DNA of 64,000 nt from Caballeronia sp. TF1N1 (GCF_022878925.1 NZ_CP084626.1:2604001-2668000), one strand, 5' to 3'; shown: positions 48,080 through 58,616, numbered from the stretch's first letter. A program made the numbers and translations. The notes: generated by a model from the sequence alone, not told the origin.

Positions 48080-50317
48080 TTACCGTGTTGATACTTCCGA
48101 GCCGGAGGCCGCGGATGGCTCGTGTGTTTGCGTCGCCGATGCTTTCGACGGATGCTGCGCCGCCGGATCGATTGGCGTGGTGCCGAGCGCCGCCGCGACC
48201 GTCGCGCGCGTACGCTCGAATTCCTTCTCGAAATCGAGCGTGCGGCGCGCCGTGGACATTGCCATCAAAACGCTCGCACCGCCTTGCCCTGAATCTTTGA
48301 GCCAGAACCAGAGCCGGCGTTCACGCACGTAAAACATCGAGAAAATGCCGAGCACGAGCAGGAGGCTGCCAAGATACACCACTTTTTTGCCCGGTGCGCG
48401 CGTTAGCTGGAATACCGATGCTTGCACCTGTTTGAAGGTGTCGAGCTGCAAAAATACCGGCGATCCGTACAGAAAGCTGTCGGAAAGCGCGTTGATGGAC
48501 GACTGAACGAAGGCGCTGTTTTTCTCGTCCACTTTTGCGGCCGGCTCGCCGTTTTGTTCGCGGGAAATCTGCCAGACGTCCCACATTGCGCCTTCCAGCA
48601 TGCGCATGAGCAAACCGGCGGCCTTTTCTTGCTCGCCCTTCGGCACCGAACGATCGATGAACGCCGCGATACTTTGAAATCCGCCGCTCATTTGCGGATT
48701 CGTGGACCCGTTGCCCGATTCATCCGCGCCGGCGAAAAGATTCAGCACGCGGATCGCGCTTTCGTCCAGGTGCTTCTGCAAATCGCCGTTTTCCTGGGGC
48801 ACGGAACGCTGCGCGAACCGATGCGCAGCCTCGATGCGCGTCGCGGGCGTGGCAAGCGCGGCGCGCAGATTCATCCATTCCTTCACCGTGCCTTGCTCGT
48901 CGGCAGGAATGCGCAAGTAGCGGAACGGATCGCTCGGGCTCAGGCGCATGCCGGCGAGGAACATCCGCTGACCGCTGACATCGACCGGCAACATGTAGTT
49001 GCTGTACTCGCGCGCCTGACCGTCCGTGCCGCGCACCTTGTACTGCACCGATGGGCCGATATTGCGCAGATCCGTCGGCTTCGACGTCTTTGCGCCGGAG
49101 CCGAGGCGCTCGTCGAACGCATCGCGCAAGGTTTCCTTCTTGCCGACGCCGCGTGCGTCCGGCGCACCGTTGCCGTCCGTCATGTTTTCGACGTTGATTG
49201 CGCGGAAATCGGTGAATTCGACCGTTTGGCCTTGTGCACCGGCAATCTGCTGATTCACGGGCGCAGTGCCGCCGATCGTACCGTTGAAGGGCGTGGTTTT
49301 CGCGCTGCCGCTGCTCATGGGCCAGGCGGTCATCTGCATCTTCGAGCCGCCGTCCTGAAAACTCGACTGATAGATCGACACGCCGTCGTACGTGAACGGC
49401 TTGTTCACTTCGACGCGCGCCGGAATGCGCTTGCCGGTCTTGTGGTCGATCACCACGATGTCGCTAGCGAACAGCTTCGGCATGCCGGTCGAGTAGTAAT
49501 CGACGATGAATTTGTCGAGTTGAATCGAGAACGGCAAGTCCTGAATGATCGAGCCGTCCTGCTGATTCAAGATTGCCGTGCCGACGTATTGACCTTCCGG
49601 CACCCACGCGTAACCGCGAAACGTCGGATTCGACACGGACAGGCGATGCTCCGCCGGAATGTCGTTGATGACCGCGTTGGTCTGAATGGGCGTCTTGTTG
49701 AAGAGCCACATCTGCAGCTTGATGGGCAGATTGCTGTCGAGCAGCCCGCCGACGCAAATGATCACGATAGCCAGATGCGCCGAGATGTAGCCGATCTTCG
49801 TGAGCGCCCCGCGCTTGCCCGCGATGAGCGTCGAGCCTGCGTCAATCTGACGCGTGACAAAGCGATAACCCATCTTCGCGGAAAGACGTTCGAGCGTGGC
49901 GGCCGTCTGCGCGCGATCCGCGCTGACCACGAATTCACCCTTGTGATGAAACGCGCGCAAGCCGCCTTCGTGAACGCGATCCTTCCAGCTTTTGAGGTCC
50001 GCGATCATTTTCGGGCCGTTGCGAATGACGCATAGCGAGACCGAAATCACGAGAAAGATCAGGATCAGCATGAACCACCACGCGCTGTACACGGTGTAGA
50101 TGCTGATGCCGCGGAAGATGTCCGCCCAGAACGGGCCGAACTGATTGACGTAGTTGGGGTACGGGTCGTCTTGCGTAAGCACCGTGCCGATGATGCTTGC
50201 TATGGCCAGTACGACCAGCAAGGCGATGGCGAAGCGCATCGAACTCACGAGTTCGACAAAATGCCTGACTGCGCGACGGCTCGACTTCGACTGCAATCCC
50301 GATGTGGTGACGCTCAT
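48080..50317 (-). CDS. resB: Cytochrome c biogenesis protein ResB
   Basis: Partner of the heme exporter in System II cytochrome c maturation; binds apocytochrome c. The 745-residue protein has three N-terminal membrane helices (SMRFAIALLVVLAIASIIGT; SAWWFMLILIFLVISVSLC; GYISAHLAIVIICVGGLLD), a large periplasmic domain, and a last helix near 655-680 (VVYLGSLLLVLGIFSMFYVR). The long Gln/Ala/Ser-rich C-terminal tail is normal in Burkholderiaceae as far as I know. A terminator separates it from the upstream cytochrome gene. Confidence 0.94.
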   Translation of the reverse strand: MSVTTSGLQSKSSRRAVRHFVELVSSMRFAIALLVVLAIASIIGTVLTQDDPYPNYVNQFGPFWADIFRGISIYTVYSAWWFMLILIFLVISVSLCVIRNGPKMIADLKSWKDRVHEGGLRAFHHKGEFVVSADRAQTAATLERLSAKMGYRFVTRQIDAGSTLIAGKRGALTKIGYISAHLAIVIICVGGLLDSNLPIKLQMWLFNKTPIQTNAVINDIPAEHRLSVSNPTFRGYAWVPEGQYVGTAILNQQDGSIIQDLPFSIQLDKFIVDYYSTGMPKLFASDIVVIDHKTGKRIPARVEVNKPFTYDGVSIYQSSFQDGGSKMQMTAWPMSSGSAKTTPFNGTIGGTAPVNQQIAGAQGQTVEFTDFRAINVENMTDGNGAPDARGVGKKETLRDAFDERLGSGAKTSKPTDLRNIGPSVQYKVRGTDGQAREYSNYMLPVDVSGQRMFLAGMRLSPSDPFRYLRIPADEQGTVKEWMNLRAALATPATRIEAAHRFAQRSVPQENGDLQKHLDESAIRVLNLFAGADESGNGSTNPQMSGGFQSIAAFIDRSVPKGEQEKAAGLLMRMLEGAMWDVWQISREQNGEPAAKVDEKNSAFVQSSINALSDSFLYGSPVFLQLDTFKQVQASVFQLTRAPGKKVVYLGSLLLVLGIFSMFYVRERRLWFWLKDSGQGGASVLMAMSTARRTLDFEKEFERTRATVAAALGTTPIDPAAQHPSKASATQTHEPSAASGSEVSTR

Positions 50318-50334
50318 TCAAACTCCGACTGACA

Positions 50335-50387
50335 GCAAAAAAGGGTGGCGACGCGAGCGGTCTCGTCGACCGACGTCCCACCCTTTT
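50335..50387 (-). terminator. Terminator between the cytochrome c4 gene and resB
   Basis: AAAAGGGTGG (50339-50348) pairs with CCACCCTTTT (50378-50387); inner bases can pair further. Read on the minus strand it is followed by six T. Confidence 0.85.
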
Positions 50388-50519
50388 CTTGTTTTCGCGC
50401 CGGCCTCGTTGGACCGGCTGCTTAATGTTTGCTCAGTGGCAACTTACGGGCAACGCTTGGGGCAACTCAGTATCGACGATTACCGGGTTCGATGCCGAAG
50501 AACGCATGCCCTGCCCGGA

Positions 50520-51179
50520 TCAATGCAAACCGGCGATGTAATCCGCCACCGCTTTCATCTCCGTTTCGCTCAAACGGGAGGAGATGGCATGCATGGGCTC
50601 GCTATTGTTACGCGTGCCTTGCGCGAATGCATTCAACTGCGCCACCGTGTAATCGCCCCACTGCCACGACAGCCGCGGATATTGCACCGGGATACCCATG
50701 CCTGTAGCGCCGTGGCACGCCGCGCACGCCGGCACACCCTTGTCCGCGATGCCGCCGCGATAAATCTTCTGCCCGAGCACAACGTCGTTCTTGTCGCGCG
50801 CAAAGTTGGGCTTGGCCTTCTGCGACGCAAAGTATGCGGCGACGTTGATCATGTCCTGATCCGACAACGCGCCCGCAATGCCCGCCATGATCGGATTGTT
50901 ACGCGTCGGCGCCTTGGCTCCCGGCTGCGTCTTGTAATCCTTCAACTGCTTGACGATGTATTCAGCGTGCTGGCCCGCGAGCTTGGGAAACGCCGCGCCA
51001 GCGCTGTTGCCATCCGCCGCATGACACGCCGCGCACACCTGGGTTGCAATGGCCTGACCTCGGGCCACATCCGGCTTTGCCGGTTGCGCGGGCTCCGCCG
51101 CGTTTGCTGATGCTGTTATCAATCCACCGAAAGCCGCCGCTGCCTGAATCAACATCAGAGACCTGTACAGTCGGTTCAT
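50520..51179 (-). CDS. Diheme cytochrome c4
   Basis: A periplasmic electron carrier with two class I cytochrome domains. The 219-residue precursor has a signal peptide (LMLIQAAAAFGGLITASANA). Heme motifs CAACH are at residues 49-53 and 152-156, with axial methionines in NPIMAGIAGALS and SEPMHAISSRLS. It usually passes electrons to cbb3 or similar oxidases. I use the ATG at 51179 (MNRLYRSLML) because the signal peptide starts there. The following genes, resB and ccsB, serve its maturation. It diverges from engB. Confidence 0.93.
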   Translation of the reverse strand: MNRLYRSLMLIQAAAAFGGLITASANAAEPAQPAKPDVARGQAIATQVCAACHAADGNSAGAAFPKLAGQHAEYIVKQLKDYKTQPGAKAPTRNNPIMAGIAGALSDQDMINVAAYFASQKAKPNFARDKNDVVLGQKIYRGGIADKGVPACAACHGATGMGIPVQYPRLSWQWGDYTVAQLNAFAQGTRNNSEPMHAISSRLSETEMKAVADYIAGLH

Positions 51180-51444
51180 TCGCGTACCCTGTTTTTCGTC
51201 TTGTGAGAATGTGAGGTTCTGCAAAAAACGACGGCGGCAAACCGGGAACGGCCACAACATGACCCGAACGAAAGGGCTCAAAAGACGCCCTTAAAACTGT
51301 CTCGCTCCATTGTGGGTGCGCTTGCAACCCGGGTCTTCCGTGCCCGTGCGGATCTTTAAAAAACCGTCGTATTGTACAATAACCCGCTACACGCAAAGAC
51401 GCCAGTCGGGGCATGCCCAGTATTTGCCGGGTTCTCAAGGCTTC

Positions 51445-52131
51445 ATGTTTTCGCAGCTCTCTCAGTCGACCCGCCAAATGCCATTTCTGCTCCATCAAGC
51501 TCGCTTCTTCACCACTGTCAATCACCTTCGTGATCTGCCGCCGACGCCGCAACCTGAAATCGCTTTCGGCGGCCGTTCCAACGCAGGCAAGTCCACTGCG
51601 ATCAATGTGCTCTGCAATCAAAAGCGGCTCGCGTTCGCCAGCAAGACGCCCGGACGCACGCAGCACATCAACTACTTCTCCGTCGGGCCTGAAGACGAAC
51701 CGACCGGCTTTCTGGTCGACCTTCCGGGTTACGGCTATGCCGAAGTGCCAGGCGCCGCAAAGGCGCACTGGCAGCAATTGCTTTCGACGTATCTGCAAAG
51801 CCGCGCTCAATTACGCGGCATGATCCTGATGATGGACTCGCGTCGTCCGCTCACCGAGCTCGACCAGATCATGATCGACTGGTTCGCGCCCACCGGTAAG
51901 CCCATTCACGCGCTGCTCACCAAATGCGACAAATTGACGCGACAGGAGATGACCAACGCCCTGCGCGCGACGAAAAAAGCATTCGGCGAGTACAAGGATG
52001 CGGGCTATCGCGGTGAATTGAGCGTGCAGCTTTTTTCAGCGCTCAAGCGCACGGGACTGGAAGAAGCGCATGAGCTTATTGAAGGCTGGCTCGCGCCTAA
52101 GCAAGCGGCTTCGGAAGACGTCGCGGAGTGA
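51445..52131 (+). CDS. engB: Ribosome biogenesis GTPase EngB (YihA/YsxC)
   Basis: Essential GTPase for 50S assembly. Walker A/G1 is [10 protein letters not shown] at about 42-51, G3 is [11 protein letters not shown]4 is TKCDKLT. I place the start at 51445 ([10 protein letters not shown]), with AAGG four bases before it; a second ATG at 51478 ([10 protein letters not shown]) matches the usual N-terminus but has no ribosome site. The length is then 228 or 217 residues. It diverges from the cytochrome gene. Confidence 0.93.
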   Translation: MFSQLSQSTRQMPFLLHQARFFTTVNHLRDLPPTPQPEIAFGGRSNAGKSTAINVLCNQKRLAFASKTPGRTQHINYFSVGPEDEPTGFLVDLPGYGYAEVPGAAKAHWQQLLSTYLQSRAQLRGMILMMDSRRPLTELDQIMIDWFAPTGKPIHALLTKCDKLTRQEMTNALRATKKAFGEYKDAGYRGELSVQLFSALKRTGLEEAHELIEGWLAPKQAASEDVAE

Positions 52132-52151
52132 AAATCAACGCGTGCGGCATG

Positions 52152-52256
52152 AAAAAAACCCGCCGCATGACGGCGGGTTAACAGCCTGATCGATAACGAC
52201 AGGCACCCGCTCAGGGAGGAGAAGCGGGGAGTTTAGCGCGAAGCGCCTTCCTCGAT
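52152..52256 (-). ncRNA. Candidate small RNA with anti-Shine-Dalgarno loop
   Basis: Read on the minus strand, this stretch between engB and hemB can form four consecutive hairpins: GGCGC-TTC-GCGCT; CCCGCT-AGCGGG (52206-52228) whose loop shows CTCCTCCC; GCCTG-CAGGC (52184-52204); and a terminator AACCCGCCG-CGGCGGGTT (52157-52179) followed by seven T. An extended -10-like TGGTATATC lies just upstream at about 52263-52271. The strand is opposite to both neighbours, so it is not part of their mRNA. The loop is complementary to ribosome-binding GGAGG. It recalls the family known as betaproteobacterial toxic small RNA, but I could not check that. Confidence 0.75.
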
Positions 52257-52316
52257 CGGTATGATATACCATTGTCTCAAAACGTTTCCGGACCGCTCCG
52301 AGCGCTTGCCCGGTAA

Positions 52317-53381
<1,065 letters not shown>

Positions 53382-53417
53382 GTCGTTTCAGGGCGGTGCG
53401 CAATGCATCGCCCTTCG

Positions 53418-55256
53418 TCATCCGTTCGCCGGATTGACTTTATCGAGGCTTTTCAAAAACGTATCCGCGGATTCATAGCCAACCACGCGCGCGACCTCGT
53501 TGCCTTGCGCATCGAAAAAGATGATGCCGGGCGGGCCGAACAGCTTGAAGCGCTTGAGCAAGGTCTGATCATCGGTGTTGTTCGCGGTCACGTCCGCACG
53601 CAACAGATTGAGTTGCGCGAGACGCGCCTGAACGCGGGCGTCGGAGAAAGTCAGGTTCTCCATTTCCTTGCAGGACACGCACCAGTCGGCGTAAAAGTCG
53701 AGCATGGCGGGACGTGCCGCCGATTTCACCGCCGAATCCAGTTCCGTCGATGACTTGACCGGCGCGAAGATCGGCCCCGATGCTCGTGCCGTCGCGCCTG
53801 CATTGCTGCCGCCGCGCGCGGCTAGTACGGCTAGCGGGCGCAACGCATCCGTCGATCCCGCCGCAAGACCGACCAGCAACGCCGCCGCCCAGATGGCAAA
53901 CGCGGCGCCCAGGCCGCGCCCCAGCCGCTTCCAGACGTTGACCGGCGCGATCGCGCCCGAAGCAAATAGGCCGAGCGATGCCGCCGCGACCAGCAGCCAA
54001 AGCGCGGCGAGCAACATTTGCGCGATGCCACCGATGACTGGCCACACGATCCACAAAGCGGCCGCAAGCAACGCGACGCCGAAAAACACCTTTACGCCGT
54101 CCATCCAGGCGCCCGCTCGCGGCAGCACCGACCCCGCGCCGAGACCGATGATCAGCAACGGCACACCAAGCCCGATACCCATGGCGAACAGCGCGGCCCC
54201 GCCGAGCACGGCGTTGCCCGTGTGCGCGACAAACGCGAGCACGGCGAAAAGCGGCGCGGTCATGCACGCGCCGACGACGAGCGCCGACAAGGCGCCCATC
54301 ACGGCGACCGCCGCGAACTTACCGCCGCCGCGTTTCTGAGACGCCTCGTTGACGCCGCTTTGCCAGCGCTCCGGCAACGCGATATCGACTCCCGAGATCA
54401 GCGCGATCGCGAAAACCGCGAGCAGGATGCCGAACGCGCCCAGCACCCACGGGTTTTGCAGCCACGCGCCGAGGCTCTGACCGACGAGCGCCGCGGCAAT
54501 CCCAAGCGCGGTATAGACAAGCGCCATGCCGACGACGTAGGACACCGACAGCGCAAAGCCACGCGTGCGCGTGACGCGCGCACCTTCGCCGACGATGATC
54601 GCGGAAAGAATCGGGATCATCGGATACGAGCAAGGCAACAAGCTCAACACCATGCCCGCCAGAAAGTACAAGCCGACCACAGCGAAGAAGCCGCCGCCTT
54701 CGAGCATCGACTGCGCGTAGTCGGCGCTCGTCGCGCGTTCGAACCAGGATTGGGACGACGCAGTGTTTGTCGCTGGAGACGTCGCAGAACCGGCACCCGC
54801 AGCTTGCAACGCGTCGCCCTTGACGCGATAAACGCGCTCCATCGGCGGATAGCAGATGCCCTGATCCGCGCAACCTTGCGACGTAACCGATAGCTCGAAC
54901 GGCCCCTTTGCCTGAGTCACCGGGATGCGGATGAGTAGTTCGCCGCGATAGGTTTCGACGTCCTTGTTGAATGTCTGGTCGAAATGAACCTTGCCGGCGG
55001 GCAGTTGCGCCGCGCCGATAATTGCCTCGCCGCTTTTGACCGCGAAGGCAAAGCGCTCGCGATACATGTAGTAGCCGTCGGCGATCTTATAACGCACGTC
55101 CACTTCACCCGGCTGTTCGGACGCACTGAACTTGAAGGCGACGGCGGGATCGAGGAAGTCGTCCGCGGCGTGCGCGGCGTTTATCGCCAAAGGCAGAAAG
55201 GCGAGCGTCGCGGCCATCATCAGCCAACGCAAAACGAGACGAGGAAGATCAAACAT
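53418..55256 (-). CDS. dsbD: Thiol:disulfide interchange protein DsbD
   Basis: Carries reducing power from cytoplasmic thioredoxin to the periplasm. The 612-residue precursor has a signal peptide (ending NAAHA), the alpha domain with cysteines in SQGCADQGICYPPMERV, the eight-helix beta domain with LLPCSYPMIPILSAII and VGACMTAPLFAVL, and the thioredoxin-like gamma domain with DWCVSCKEMENLTFS. All six cysteines of the relay are visible. The ATG at 55256 lies eight bases inside cutA; another in-frame ATG at 55277 is possible. Confidence 0.95.
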   Translation of the reverse strand: MFDLPRLVLRWLMMAATLAFLPLAINAAHAADDFLDPAVAFKFSASEQPGEVDVRYKIADGYYMYRERFAFAVKSGEAIIGAAQLPAGKVHFDQTFNKDVETYRGELLIRIPVTQAKGPFELSVTSQGCADQGICYPPMERVYRVKGDALQAAGAGSATSPATNTASSQSWFERATSADYAQSMLEGGGFFAVVGLYFLAGMVLSLLPCSYPMIPILSAIIVGEGARVTRTRGFALSVSYVVGMALVYTALGIAAALVGQSLGAWLQNPWVLGAFGILLAVFAIALISGVDIALPERWQSGVNEASQKRGGGKFAAVAVMGALSALVVGACMTAPLFAVLAFVAHTGNAVLGGAALFAMGIGLGVPLLIIGLGAGSVLPRAGAWMDGVKVFFGVALLAAALWIVWPVIGGIAQMLLAALWLLVAAASLGLFASGAIAPVNVWKRLGRGLGAAFAIWAAALLVGLAAGSTDALRPLAVLAARGGSNAGATARASGPIFAPVKSSTELDSAVKSAARPAMLDFYADWCVSCKEMENLTFSDARVQARLAQLNLLRADVTANNTDDQTLLKRFKLFGPPGIIFFDAQGNEVARVVGYESADTFLKSLDKVNPANG

Positions 55257-55581
55257 GAAGAGGACGCTGCGTTTCTGCATTGACCCATTGTCCATATCCC
55301 GGCGATGCATCGGCCTGCCAGACAAGAGTTTCGGGCGTTTCATAAGGATGCGCCGCCGCGACGAAGCGCTGCAATTCGGCGCTGCACGCAAGGCTCGTCT
55401 TGAAGAGCAACTGCACTTCCCGCGATGTCTCCAGTGCGCCCTTCCAGTGATATTGCGATTGCACTTCGCCGAGTCTCGTCACGCACGCAGCCAGGCGCGC
55501 CTCGAGCACCGCTTGCGCCAACGTGTCGGCAGCGTGTGCATCGGGAACGGTGGTCAGCATAAGGACGACAGGGACATTCAC
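55249..55581 (-). CDS. cutA: Divalent-cation tolerance protein CutA
   Basis: A 110-residue trimeric PII-like protein that binds copper and other divalent cations; its exact role is unclear. Family motifs are VLMLTTVPDAHAADTLAQAV, LAACVTRLGEVQSQYHWKGA and HPYETPETLVW. It overlaps the start of dsbD by eight bases, as in E. coli where cutA and dsbD (cutA2) are adjacent. Confidence 0.95.
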   Translation of the reverse strand: MNVPVVLMLTTVPDAHAADTLAQAVLEARLAACVTRLGEVQSQYHWKGALETSREVQLLFKTSLACSAELQRFVAAAHPYETPETLVWQADASPGYGQWVNAETQRPLHV

Positions 55582-55683
55582 TTCGGGCTCCGGTGCGGCG
55601 CGGCACGTGAGACTTGTGGATCGGGCCTTATCGTAGCACTCCGCTCACTTCGACGACCGCAACGACTCCGAAGCCCACAATGC

Positions 55684-55711
55684 AAAAAGGCCAAGCTACG
55701 CTTGACCTTTT
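55684..55711 (-). terminator. Terminator at the end of the ribosomal cluster
   Basis: AAAAGGCCAAGC and GCTTGACCTTTT (55685-55711) form a twelve-position stem with one C-A mismatch and a three-base loop. On the minus strand it is followed by T-runs, 20 bp after rplQ. Confidence 0.85.
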
Positions 55712-55730
55712 CGTTCACCACCAACCGAAT

Positions 55731-56126
55731 TTATTCAGCTTCCTGAACTTCTTCGGTTTCTTCGACTTCCGGGCGGTCCATCAGTTGAACCAGCGCCATC
55801 GGTGCGTTGTCGCCAACTCGGAAACCAAACTTCAGGATGCTGAGGTAGCCACCCGGACGGCTTGCGTAACGCGGGCCGAGGACGTCGAACAGCTTTGCGA
55901 CGGAGTCACGATCGCGCAGGCGATTGAAAGCCAGACGACGATTTGCCAGCGACGGCTTCTTGCCGAGCGTGATGAGGGGCTCGACGACCTTGCGCAGTTC
56001 CTTGGCTTTCGGCAGCGTCGTCTTGATGACTTCGTGCTCGATCAGCGAGTTCGACATATTACGGAGCATTGCCAGACGGTGGCTGCTCGTGCGGTTCAGT
56101 TTCCGCAAACCATGCTTATGGCGCAT
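55731..56126 (-). CDS. rplQ: 50S ribosomal protein L17
   Basis: A 131-residue L17, starting [20 protein letters not shown], with the conserved [20 protein letters not shown] and KEL region; the acidic tail [12 protein letters not shown] is typical for betaproteobacteria. It is the last gene of the alpha part of the ribosomal cluster, 138 bp after rpoA, with a terminator-like hairpin between them. Confidence 0.97.
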   Translation of the reverse strand: MRHKHGLRKLNRTSSHRLAMLRNMSNSLIEHEVIKTTLPKAKELRKVVEPLITLGKKPSLANRRLAFNRLRDRDSVAKLFDVLGPRYASRPGGYLSILKFGFRVGDNAPMALVQLMDRPEVEETEEVQEAE

Positions 56127-56204
56127 TTCAGTTCCTTAAACGAGTTTTGATCCAGCTCTTCTATTGCGCTCTAAAGTGGCGCACGGGCCGGTCGAAGAAA
56201 AAGC

Positions 56205-56237
56205 AAGACGCGGATTTTAAAGCAAAATCCGCGTCTT
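56205..56237 (-). terminator. Terminator-like hairpin between rpoA and rplQ
   Basis: AAGACGCGGATTTT (56205-56218) and AAAATCCGCGTCTT (56224-56237) form a perfect 14-bp stem with a five-base loop. Read on the minus strand it begins 27 bp after the rpoA stop and is followed by GCTTTTTC. It may end part of the transcripts before rplQ. Confidence 0.7.
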
Positions 56238-56264
56238 TGCCAGTAACGCGATTGACTCTTGCGC

Positions 56265-57242
56265 TTACTTGTCGAGACCAGCCGGCGGCCAGTTTTCGAG
56301 CTTCATGCCGAGCGTCAGACCGCGCGAAGCCAAGACTTCCTTGATTTCGTTCAGCGACTTGCGGCCCAGATTCGGCGTCTTCAGCAGTTCGTTTTCCGTA
56401 CGCTGGATAAGATCGCCGATGTAGTAGATGTTCTCGGCCTTCAGACAGTTCGCCGAGCGAACCGTGAGTTCCAGGTCATCCACCGGGCGCAGCAGGATCG
56501 GATCGATCTGCGGCGCACGCGACGGCGCTTCCGCTGCCGCTTCCGTGCCTTCCAGCGCTGCGAAGACCGACAACTGATCGACCAGAATACGCGCCGATTG
56601 ACGGATCGCTTCCTCCGGCGAGATCACGCCGTTGGTTTCGATGTTCATCACGAGCTTGTCGAGGTCGGTACGCTGTTCGACACGCGCGCTTTCCACGGCA
56701 TAGCTCACGCGGCGAACCGGCGAGAACGACGCGTCAAGCACGATACGACCGATGATCTTGGCCGATTCCTCGCCATAACGACGCACGTTGCCCGGCACGT
56801 AGCCACGGCCCTTTTCAATCTTGATCTGGACGTCGAGCTTGCCGCCCTTCGAGAGGTGGGCAATCACGTGACCGGGATTGATGACCTCGCAATCATGCGC
56901 GAGTTCGATATCGCCAGCCGTGACGAGGCCTTCGCCTTCCTTGCGCAGCGTCACCGTGACTTCGTCGCGGTTATGCAGCTTGAAGACGACGCCCTTCAGG
57001 TTCAACAGCAGGTTGACCACATCCTCTTGCACACCGTCGAGCGTCGAGTATTCGTGCACTACGCCTGCGATCGTCACTTCGGTCGGCGCGTAGCCCACCA
57101 TCGACGACAACAGCACGCGCCGAAGCGCGTTGCCCAAGGTGTGGCCATAGCCGCGTTCGAACGGCTCCATAACCACTTTCGCATGGCTCTCGCCAAGCGA
57201 TTCAACTGCAATGATCTTGGGCTTCAACAAACTGGTTTGCAT
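56265..57242 (-). CDS. rpoA: DNA-directed RNA polymerase alpha subunit
   Basis: The 325-residue alpha subunit. The N-terminal domain for dimerisation and beta/beta-prime contact has [20 protein letters not shown] and [11 protein letters not shown]; the C-terminal domain (from about residue 245), which touches UP elements and activators, has [20 protein letters not shown] and [18 protein letters not shown]. It lies 146 bp after rpsD and 138 bp before rplQ, both gaps with terminator-like hairpins. Confidence 0.98.
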   Translation of the reverse strand: MQTSLLKPKIIAVESLGESHAKVVMEPFERGYGHTLGNALRRVLLSSMVGYAPTEVTIAGVVHEYSTLDGVQEDVVNLLLNLKGVVFKLHNRDEVTVTLRKEGEGLVTAGDIELAHDCEVINPGHVIAHLSKGGKLDVQIKIEKGRGYVPGNVRRYGEESAKIIGRIVLDASFSPVRRVSYAVESARVEQRTDLDKLVMNIETNGVISPEEAIRQSARILVDQLSVFAALEGTEAAAEAPSRAPQIDPILLRPVDDLELTVRSANCLKAENIYYIGDLIQRTENELLKTPNLGRKSLNEIKEVLASRGLTLGMKLENWPPAGLDK

Positions 57243-57303
57243 AGGTTTTCCTTTTCAATACCCTCGGCTCGTTACACCGATAAGGCTGACCGGTAACAAC
57301 CTG

Positions 57304-57356
57304 AAAAAAACAGCCGAGGCCGCCCTCTTGCCACCGGCAATCAGGGTCCCCGGCTG
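57304..57356 (-). terminator. Terminator-like hairpin between rpsD and rpoA
   Basis: On the minus strand CAGCCGGGG pairs with CCTCGGCTG (outer stem, ends 57311 and 57356), with inner pairs CCCT-AGGG and TTGCC-GGCAA, followed by seven T. It starts 32 bp after the rpsD stop. Since rpoA must be expressed, it is likely partial or is antiterminated, or a promoter lies after it. Confidence 0.65.
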
Positions 57357-57388
57357 CCAATCCGGTTACCGCGCGATTAACCGCGCGA

Positions 57389-58012
57389 TTAACGCGAATA
57401 CAATTCGACGATCAGGCTTTCGTTGATGTCGCCAGCGATATCGCTGCGTTCCGGCATCGACTTGAACGTTCCTTCGAACTTCTTGGCGTCGACCGACACC
57501 CAGCTCGGCATACCGCCTTGCTCGGCGAGCGACAGCGCTTCGACGATACGAGCCTGCTTGCGCGACTGCTCACGCACGGAGATGACGTCGCCCGATTTCA
57601 CTTGCAGCGACGGGATATTCGCGACTTGGCCGTTCACGACGATCGACTTGTGGCTCACGAGCTGACGTGCTTCAGCGCGCGTCGAGCCGAAGCCCATGCG
57701 ATAAACGACGTTGTCCAGGCGCGATTCGAGCAATTGCAGCAGGTTCTCGCCCGTCGGACCCTTGCGGCGGTCGGCTTCAGCGAAGTAGCGGCGGAACTGA
57801 CGCTCGAGCACGCCATAGATACGCTTCACTTTTTGCTTTTCGCGCAACTGAGTGCCGTAGTCGGACGTACGTGCGCCCGAAATGCGGCCATGTTGACCAG
57901 GCTTGCTGTCGAGCTTGCACTTGTCGGCGAGCGAGCGGCGTGCGCTCTTCAGGAACAGATCGGTGCCTTCACGGCGGGACAGCTTGGCTTTGGGACCGGT
58001 ATAGCGTGCCAC
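57389..58012 (-). CDS. rpsD: 30S ribosomal protein S4
   Basis: A 207-residue S4, a primary 16S rRNA-binding protein that nucleates 30S assembly. It starts [20 protein letters not shown] and has the S4 RNA-binding domain at about 97-155 ([20 protein letters not shown], then [11 protein letters not shown]). In E. coli S4 also represses its own operon; the regulatory site is not identifiable here. A 12-bp tandem repeat covers its stop codon. Confidence 0.98.
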   Translation of the reverse strand: MARYTGPKAKLSRREGTDLFLKSARRSLADKCKLDSKPGQHGRISGARTSDYGTQLREKQKVKRIYGVLERQFRRYFAEADRRKGPTGENLLQLLESRLDNVVYRMGFGSTRAEARQLVSHKSIVVNGQVANIPSLQVKSGDVISVREQSRKQARIVEALSLAEQGGMPSWVSVDAKKFEGTFKSMPERSDIAGDINESLIVELYSR

Positions 58013-58064
58013 TTTGAATCCTTAAAAATTGATCACGCAAACTTTCGTCTGCGCTAGTTCGAAC

Positions 58065-58093
58065 CCTATAGGCCGAACGGTGGGCTTAGTGAA
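58065..58093 (-). promoter_or_regulatory. Candidate internal promoter before rpsD
   Basis: In the 171-bp gap between rpsK and rpsD, TTCACT (58088-58093) and TATAGG (58065-58070) are 17 bp apart on the minus strand, each four of six to consensus. The gap is long for this cluster, which makes a control element plausible. Confidence 0.3.
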
Positions 58094-58183
58094 ATGCGCG
58101 AAGCAGATGCATAACGCACGAAGCCCGCCGACGCTTTCGCATCGACAGGAAACATGCGGTCGCGAATCAACTGATGCGCGACG

Positions 58184-58588
58184 TTAGATACGACGACGCT
58201 TCGGCGGACGGCAGCCGTTGTGCGGGACCGGCGTCACGTCGGAGATCGCGGTGATCTTGATGCCAAGACCATGCAGCGCGCGCACCGCCGACTCACGGCC
58301 AGGGCCGGGGCCCTTGATCCGCACTTCGAGGTTCTTCACGCCGTATTCCATTGCCACGCGGCCAGCCGATTCTGCTGCAACCTGAGCTGCGAAAGGCGTC
58401 GACTTACGCGAGCCCTTGAAACCCTGGCCGCCCGAGGTCGCCCATGCCAGCGCGTTACCTTGACGATCGGTGATCGTGATAATGGTGTTGTTGAACGACG
58501 CGTGAACGTGAACCACGCCCTCGGCGACGTTCTTCTTGACCTTCTTGCGAACGCGTTGCGCCGCGGAGTTGTTCGAAGCCTTAGCCAT
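58184..58588 (-). CDS. rpsK: 30S ribosomal protein S11
   Basis: A 134-residue S11 of the 30S platform. It has [40 protein letters not shown] and the basic tail [18 protein letters not shown]. It lies 28 bp after rpsM and 171 bp before rpsD. Confidence 0.98.
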   Translation of the reverse strand: MAKASNNSAAQRVRKKVKKNVAEGVVHVHASFNNTIITITDRQGNALAWATSGGQGFKGSRKSTPFAAQVAAESAGRVAMEYGVKNLEVRIKGPGPGRESAVRALHGLGIKITAISDVTPVPHNGCRPPKRRRI

Positions 58589-58616
58589 TACGTTTTCCTG
58601 TAACTGTCAGTTCCGC

